Shown here: positions 58,341 to 64,000 of the stretch, piece by piece
Layout of the letters: each line of letters starts with the position of its first letter
Position numbering within the stretch: position 1 is the first letter of the stretch
NCBI GenBank assembly: GCA_020740775.1
Contig: JAHEWK010000009.1
Location: 2,976,001 to 3,040,000 of the forward strand
Direction of reading: 5' to 3'
Length of the DNA stretch: 64,000 nucleotides
From: Ilyonectria destructans
Lineage: Eukaryota; Ascomycota; Sordariomycetes; Hypocreales; Nectriaceae
The notes under the pieces: generated by a model
Told to the model about the DNA's origin: nothing
The model's input: the letters and a program-made list of their open reading frames with translations, nothing else
Database searches by the model: none
Made by a program: the position numbers and the translations under genes

Positions 58341-59228
58341 TAATAAATTCCTAGGAATAGATGCAGGCAGTACACTCTGCACTTACTGCTTAGTACAGAA
58401 GTATTATTATCCGCGGTATTGTAAGAAGCTACGCTCATAGGATCGATGATACTGTCTGACCTGAACCACTTTTGTTTTCCTTTGTGATTTGCTGTACTGT
58501 GAACGATTTTGGAGAACATCGAGGTGGAATGCTACTTCTCACCTGAAATTCAGTTAAATGAATATTCGCAAATAATTAGTAACTCCTTGAAAATGAGAAA
58601 AAGTCTACTATTAAACAGTGGTATTAACTTATACCAGATGTTGGCAAAGACATGAGTGAAATTGCACATAGTACGGGATACCTGTAAAAAGAATAATACT
58701 CTACAGCTTATCTATGAGAATATCCATGGTGGATATATCGGAGCTTTTAGGCTCTAGCTTGTCGGTTTGAAGTAATTGAAGCATTTATTTTGAGACTACC
58801 AAGCCTAGTTCTGGAATATCAGAAGCCTTTTATCAACTTGAACCTGGAAGTCGTTGGCTTTGGATAGAATGGTTGAAGAGACGTTCCTTCAATCCTGAAA
58901 TTGGCAATGCAATAGTCCATTCTACCAAGCACTGCAATATTGACTGCCAGGAGCCACTAGAATCGAGTTTCAAATTAAGAATTCAGGTAGCGGAACCATG
59001 GGCCCTCATCCGATAGTCTGCCGCTGCCACTGTCGGTATTAGCTTGATGCAGCTTCTGTTATTAATTTCGTTGCCATGGCCCAGAAGACATGTGACTTCC
59101 TCAACTTTCATGCTTCTGTTTCATGCGATTGAGTGAAGAATACTCCATCCAACCCATGTCTGGATGACACGCCATTCATTGGATCCAGTTCCTAGTCTAC
59201 TCGTGCAAAATGGATATAGGTGCTGCTT
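58341..59228. other. Intergenic region, no gene recognised
   Basis: 3' side of the PTH11-like gene. Only one short open frame, 58304-58519 (-), without a recognisable product. Confidence 0.4.
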
Positions 59229-60598
59229 TCAATTAATTTCTTCAGCTCGTGGCTTTGCCTGAACTAAGTCGACATCGCTAGCATTACTTTTCCTGACATC
59301 GCCCCAAATTTCTTCTTCCAACCTATCTGAGTGGCTGGCTCCATTGCGAACCTTCCTAGAAGACGTGGCCTCATTTCCATAGCCTGTCATTGATCGCCCC
59401 AAGGCCGATGGGCCAGACATTTCTCTAGAGCCTGCATTTTGTTTCCTCAAATACGGCCGCAAGGTTGGCAAGCATGCAACAATAATGCTGATATTGCAGT
59501 CCATATTAACCCAAAGTACTACCCTTGTTAGCTCATTTATCCCCGTGATGTTGGTGCTGGGGTCCGGAGAAGATCAACACACTTACACACTGTGCTTATG
59601 GGAACTGATCCCCTACGTATTGATGCCTGGATAGCGGCAAAGCGTAGTAGATCAAAGACAATAGTGACTAACCCCAGGAGGAACGTGCAGTACATTCCAA
59701 TCTTCAGTATCCTCCTCATATGTAACTCGGGTATAATAAGCCAGGGCAGGCCAAAGACTGTACATATTAGCTTTATATATTTCTACCTTTTAGTGGAAAT
59801 ATATATTCATCGCTTACTCAGAAGGTTGCTCATAAACTGAATAGGCCAGGGGACGTAGAAGATTAAGTTCGCCCTTGCAGTTGGACAGGTAGAATGGGAA
59901 TTTAAGTTCCTGATTCGATTCGATTCGATTCCATTAATAGCAGATCAGCTTTATGTCAAATGATTGCTTACCAATAGGTGCTCATCGGTCTGCAGATGCT
60001 GAACAGCATAATAAAACTAACCACATAGGAAAGAGTGGTGTAAATGATTATCGCCCATAGGAAAATTCTCCGTCTTCTCATAAATACCGGGAATACTTGC
60101 AAGTACATAGAAAGTAACGCCGCCTTGGAGAGCAAACATGCAGCCCAGAAAGGAATCTGCATTAGCCATAGTGTCTGAGTATCAACTTGTCAGCCCACAT
60201 CAATTTCTCACGGATATATTGCGTAAAGCGCTTAAGTACTCAGCGACATACCTTAAGAACCTCACTCACGGCATCGGGGCCTCCGCGGAAATTCTCCATT
60301 GTGAAGAGCACTGCGGAGTCAAGAGCCCCGAGACGCATGAATACAACATCCAAGCATGTAGTGGCGAGGCCAGAAACCCATGCCGCGCATATTAGCATGT
60401 CGCTAACTAGCAACTTTCGCCGTTGCATCTTGAGACGGAGGTGGAGCCGGGCGATGATAGTTCCAGCAGCGATAGTAATGAGAGTGAATCCCATAACCTG
60501 GAATACGTCAGTATGCTGCTTGCGAATTAACCGATTACGTGACTCTGCCGAGGGTGCCGAACCAGAACCACTACCGGCCCTGGGCCGCGCTGGGCCAT
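59229..60598 (-). CDS. PTH11-like integral membrane protein (fungal rhodopsin domain)
   Basis: Seven-helix plasma-membrane protein of the fungal rhodopsin/PTH11-related class, linked in some species to surface or host sensing. No CFEM domain is present. Start ATG at 60598 (MAQRGPGPVV). A 46-nt intron joins to VMGFTLITIAAGTIIARLHLR. Landmarks in order are LVSDMLICAAWVSGLATTC, IPFWAACLLSKAALLSMYLQVFP, IFLWAIIIYTTLSYVVSFIMLFSICRP, LPWLIIPELHMRRILKIGMY and MDCNISIIVACLPTLRPYL. About six introns are implied, including one recovered by splicing MSNLL to IFGLPW. The Ser/Arg-rich cytosolic tail ends at 59229. Reading appears intact; exact exon ends in the 59880-60000 part are uncertain. Confidence 0.83.
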
Positions 60599-62163
60599 GG
60601 TTGCCAGATAGTACTTGATGCGAATGATATAATTAATTCACGGCAACGGATAAACAGAGCATATGCGCGCCGCAGCTTGCACAGGTATCGGCCGTCGTTG
60701 GTGATGATGCCGGTGGAAGAAACGATAAAAGGGGGGGTCGAGGACCCCAGAGAAAACTCACAGCCCCGATCGGTACATTCCGTAGTGTCTTCGATTATAT
60801 AAGCGGGCTCAAGGATGCAGATTCTTTTGCTCGACGGGTCGCGATCCCAGTGGCTTGGGTAGGTTTCCCCTAGCGAACCGGTTTTAGCCCTATGCGGATG
60901 CAATGTGTCAGAGCACCTCGTTTTGACGCAGGAATTGCTCTCCGATTAAATGACCATTTCCGTTCTCTCACGTGGATAAAGATAAATCGAGGTATATGAA
61001 TCCCTCGGTTGGCCTCAGATAATTGAGCTTGCATCGTTCGCATGTTGCGCTATCTGTCTAGGTGACCGAGGCTGGCTCCAGAACAGACCCCCCATGGAGA
61101 TGGTTGTCCACTACTGTGACATTCGAAGTGTTATTGACTCAGGCGCATGCATGTACCTAAGCACGTACTTGAACATGTAGGTACCTAAGATGGAGACAGT
61201 CTTTGCATCAATCTCTCATACTCCTCGTTACTAAGAAAGTCTCGCCCAAACCTTTGATCAGCTTAAATTTGATTGCATTCCCTCCGTGCTCCGGCTGCCT
61301 ATGTCTCCGCTTCATTGTTCTCTGGTTCGGGCTCTCGGGCTCGTTTGCGTTCCGGACTTTCTACCTTCTGTGCTGTGCATTTTTTCCCTGTTAGGCTTGT
61401 TGTCTTTGGTGACACGCTTCCACTAGTACCAGAGTTCTTAATAGCCCAGACTAAAAACTGGACTATTAGTCCAAACTGCAGTCCATACCGGTAGTCCACA
61501 GACTATTAGTTCAGTCTGCGTCTCTCGGGCTAGACTGACAGTCCAGTATACGTCTCTTAGACTGGACTGATAGTTCAGTCTGGCTTCTACCAGACTAATT
61601 AGTAAGAGGATTATGTGGATTGATGGAATATAGCAGCTAACTAGCCGCAGATTGATATTGACGTGGATTGATGTCAACATATTGATCAATACCTTGATTT
61701 GGTGGATTGATGAGCATCTCTGGGCGGAGGCGGCATGCAGCGTTATAATAGATGAGGATAGCCGGTCTCCCTCGAACATTCAAAGCATGAGGCTTTATCA
61801 GTCACACTTGGCTCGATGATCAGTAGCATTTCGCGTCGTGTTTCTTCTGCAAGACTTTACCCAGTCTCTGCTTTATTCAATCTCTTCGACCAAGAACGTC
61901 GTGTAACGAAGACTTTCGCAGTTCTAAGAGTCCTTAGCTCTGGCCTATGAGGGCTAATTGGGCATAATCGGACAGGTGAAACCTCATATTCACATTGTTA
62001 ATGAACATTCCTAGGCGTTTCAGGAAACAAATAATAACCAGATTCTCTCAATTGTCCACTCCCTGTCGCAGCCTTGATTAATGTGGTCATATATCCCTGA
62101 ATCTGCCTGCCAATCTTGAGTGTCTTGTCTTTATGTGTACAGCCCGATGTAACAGATGTTGCA
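60599..62163. other. Intergenic region with a block of short inverted repeats
   Basis: Mostly featureless, except 61440-61720 described separately. Open frames at 60571-60903 (-) and 61998-62276 (-) have no recognisable product. Confidence 0.4.
61440..61720. repeat. Cluster of short palindromes and TGGATTGATG repeats
   Basis: GGACTATTAGTCC (near 61471) and AGACTGGACTGATAGT followed by TCAGTCT (near 61558-61580) are inverted repeats, and AGTCCAGT/ACTGGACT variants recur. Downstream, GGATTGATG occurs at least three times. It may be a small non-autonomous transposon relic; ends were not defined. Confidence 0.5.
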
Positions 62164-62931
62164 TTACCACGAAAGTGGGTTGCCATCAAAGTTTTGAAAT
62201 GTGCCGCTAACATCCCTCGTGGCAGTCTCAATCCTTTCAACAATTCCATTGGCGCTCTCCTCCACAGTAATAGCACCCATGTCCTCAGGCTTCACCGGAT
62301 AACCTCGCATGGTTTCAGCGACCATATCAGTCAAGACAAAACCTGGGTTGATGACCAAGGTAGTAAGCCAGTCCTCGTCGAAATGAATCCTCCGCATGAA
62401 CCAATTCAGAGCTGCTTTGCTAGCTCCGTAAGGGCTCGTGGTGGAGAGACCTTTCATAATATCCATCCCGGAAATGCTGCCAGTATTAGACGAGATGGCG
62501 ATGAACCTTGGGCGACCGCTCTTGCTGGATCGAAGCAGCGGAGCAGTGGCCTGGTACAAGGTCAACGGTCCGACTGTATTCACGGCAAAGTGATCGTGAA
62601 TCGTCTGGGTTGAGTTTCGAATGACATCACTGCCTGAGTGATTTATGCCCGCATTCGCAACAACCACGTCTAAAGAGTCAATGGAGTGGTCGGTTCGGAG
62701 AGTGTTGACTGCAGCTTCAGCTGCAGATTTGTCGGCTGCATCAAGCTTGACGACGATGATTCGTGAGCTTGTAGCTTTGGGCAGCTCAGTGAGCCCGGTT
62801 GACGATGCCTTGGAAGGGTCGCGAACGGCCGCGATGACGGTTGTGCTGGGTTTCTGAAGAAAGACAGAAACAAGGCCTTTGCCAATGCCGCGATTGGCTC
62901 CGGTAATCAGGATTGTCTGCTCGACCGACAT
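62164..62931 (-). CDS. Short-chain dehydrogenase/reductase (SDR)
   Basis: NAD(P)(H)-dependent ketone/alcohol oxidoreductase of the classical SDR fold, 255 residues, single exon. Start ATG at 62931. Cofactor motif TGANRGIG at residues 10-17, NAG motif (VVVANAGIN), catalytic Ser within ISSNTGSISG and the active-site YGASKAALNWF (Y-x-x-x-K). The C-terminal PGFVLTDM motif is present. This subgroup resembles fungal ketoreductases such as the norsolorinic-acid-reductase-like SDRs. It is divergent from the zinc-cluster gene at 63536 with 604 bp between, so co-regulation is plausible. Confidence 0.92.
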   Translation of the reverse strand: MSVEQTILITGANRGIGKGLVSVFLQKPSTTVIAAVRDPSKASSTGLTELPKATSSRIIVVKLDAADKSAAEAAVNTLRTDHSIDSLDVVVANAGINHSGSDVIRNSTQTIHDHFAVNTVGPLTLYQATAPLLRSSKSGRPRFIAISSNTGSISGMDIMKGLSTTSPYGASKAALNWFMRRIHFDEDWLTTLVINPGFVLTDMVAETMRGYPVKPEDMGAITVEESANGIVERIETATRDVSGTFQNFDGNPLSW

Positions 62932-63535
62932 GATTGTGTTGCTTGGGATGTAGGAGAATGAGAGTAGGAAAGATGTAGATGTATGGGATAATCTTACAAC
63001 GGTTCAGACAACTGTTGTCCTTTATATCTTCGTAAGGCATGACAAAAGGTTACACTTCTCAAGGGTGGCGTCTGATGTGCCAGCTATCACACAACCCGGC
63101 CCACTCCTCATTAGTACACGGAATGATTATTGTGCCGAATTGTGCCGATTTTCTATAAACCGGACAAAATGAAAGCGTTCTTTCGGGTGAATTCTCCAGA
63201 CAGAGATGTGTTAGAGTTGTGGGGGCTTGGTGACTTGGAAACCGATGATATCTCTAGCTTGTGATTGAGCTTTACCATTCGTTGCAAGCTCGGGACTGCC
63301 CCACAAGTGATTTCACCCAATGTTCCACCCTAAACGGAGTTGCCGGCGTCGGCCTGACCTTACTCCGACCGTTCTGTTTGTGGTCTAGGCCAGCGCGTCG
63401 CCGGACTGAGCACAATCTTCTTCCTTGTCCTCGTGTTGGAGACGGAGAGTCTCTCTCGGTTGCGTGAACAATCCTCAACGCTCGCTCGGAACTGCCCCAC
63501 GTCAGCCACATACCAAAGCCAAGGCAATCATAATC
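62932..63535. promoter_or_regulatory. Divergent promoter region, SDR / Zn2Cys6 gene
   Basis: This stretch separates two head-to-head genes. No specific operator could be identified. The open frames on either strand look like chance. Confidence 0.4.
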
Positions 63536-64000
63536 ATGCCTTCACCAGTTGCTCGTCAGCATGTGAGGACAGGCTGTCGGACCTGCAAGTGAGTCCTTGG
63601 AACCCAGGAGACTATGTCCTTGGCTGGCGAAGGAAGACACTGACCCCCTTCCCCCCCTTTTTTTCTAAGCAGAACCCGAAAAGTAAAATGCGACGAGGCC
63701 AAGCCAGCTTGTAAGCGATGCATTTCCTCGCGGCGTGTCTGCGGTGGCTACGACAATGCGACCCTAACATGGTATCGGCCTGCTCAGCTGATTGCTCACG
63801 ACCAGAGAGAAGGACAAATGTTTCAGTTCTTCGCAGAAATAGTCGGTCCCAGTCTCTCGGGCTCAATGGATTCATACTTTTGGACTCACTTGGTTATGCA
63901 ATTCAGCCATTTCCAGCCCATGGTGCGCCACGCAGTCCTTGCTATCGGTTCACTCTATCAGGACATTTACAAATGCGGCCACATTAGTCGGCAGAGCGCC
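63536..64000 (+). CDS. Zn2Cys6 transcription factor, 5' part only
   Basis: Start ATG at 63536 (MPSPVARQHVRTGCRTCK). An 84-nt intron (63589-63672, GTGAGT to AAGCAG) splits the zinc cluster. Spliced, it reads CRTCKTRKVKCDEAKPACKRCISSRRVCGGY, a complete C-x2-C-x6-C-x5-C-x2-C-x6-C. Downstream QMFQFFAEIVGPSLSG and FWTHLVMQFSHFQPMVRHAVLAIGSLY match the C6 regulator group with a DUF3468-like C-terminal domain. The window ends within it, so length and integrity are unknown. Confidence 0.88.

Noticed and set aside
1..64000. tRNA, rRNA, CRISPR array or polyketide/non-ribosomal peptide synthase
   Set aside because: None was recognised by eye. CRISPR arrays are not expected in a fungal genome; a tRNA could be missed without a covariance search.

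Overview
This window looks like nuclear DNA of a filamentous ascomycete (Pezizomycotina, perhaps Eurotiales; the order is a guess). The basis is short introns (about 45-95 nt) with GT-AG ends and CTRAC-like branch sites, Zn2Cys6 regulators, a PTH11-type membrane protein, a pepsin-type protease and a tannase-family gene. Gene islands are separated by AT-rich, stop-ridden repeat relics. The mutations in these relics are C:G to T:A transitions, as expected from repeat-induced point mutation (RIP). No rRNA, tRNA or CRISPR was recognised. All exon joins were worked out by eye from reading frames and splice signals.

Layout. 1-0.9 kb: RIP-degraded repeat. 2.7-4.5 kb: secreted Thr-rich protein. 4.8-13.9 kb: flavin monooxygenase, second FAD monooxygenase, RIP debris, a broken coiled-coil gene and an MFS exporter. 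15.2-26.5 kb: the most unusual segment. It holds a protein with an acidic repeat tail that faintly resembles fungal gasdermin-like proteins, a large gene joining a pepsin-like aspartic protease in frame to a trypsin-like serine protease, an F-box/ankyrin protein, and a damaged gene with a hydrophobic hairpin and coiled coil. 27.5-33.1 kb: GNAT acetyltransferase, decayed C2H2 finger gene, Zn2Cys6 regulator, class II aldolase-family protein.

33.5-42.7 kb is a transposon block. It contains a complete 7.4 kb LTR retrotransposon with 173-bp LTRs and a CTGGG target duplication, a probable 426-bp solo LTR with a CCTCA duplication, and a second copy of the repeat found at the left end. 44-51.1 kb: Rieske oxygenase, cytochrome b5/b5-reductase fusion and a Zn2Cys6 regulator, which could form one oxidation unit. 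52.3-57.6 kb: broken coiled-coil gene, intact NmrA-like protein, and a tannase-family gene with one frameshift and one stop. 59.2-64 kb: PTH11-like membrane protein, then an SDR divergent from a Zn2Cys6 regulator cut by the window end.

Main points for follow-up: the aspartic/serine double protease and its possible link to the upstream candidate effector; the Rieske plus b5-reductase pair; and repeated stop codons, most explained by a single C-to-T change, in five otherwise readable genes outside the transposons.
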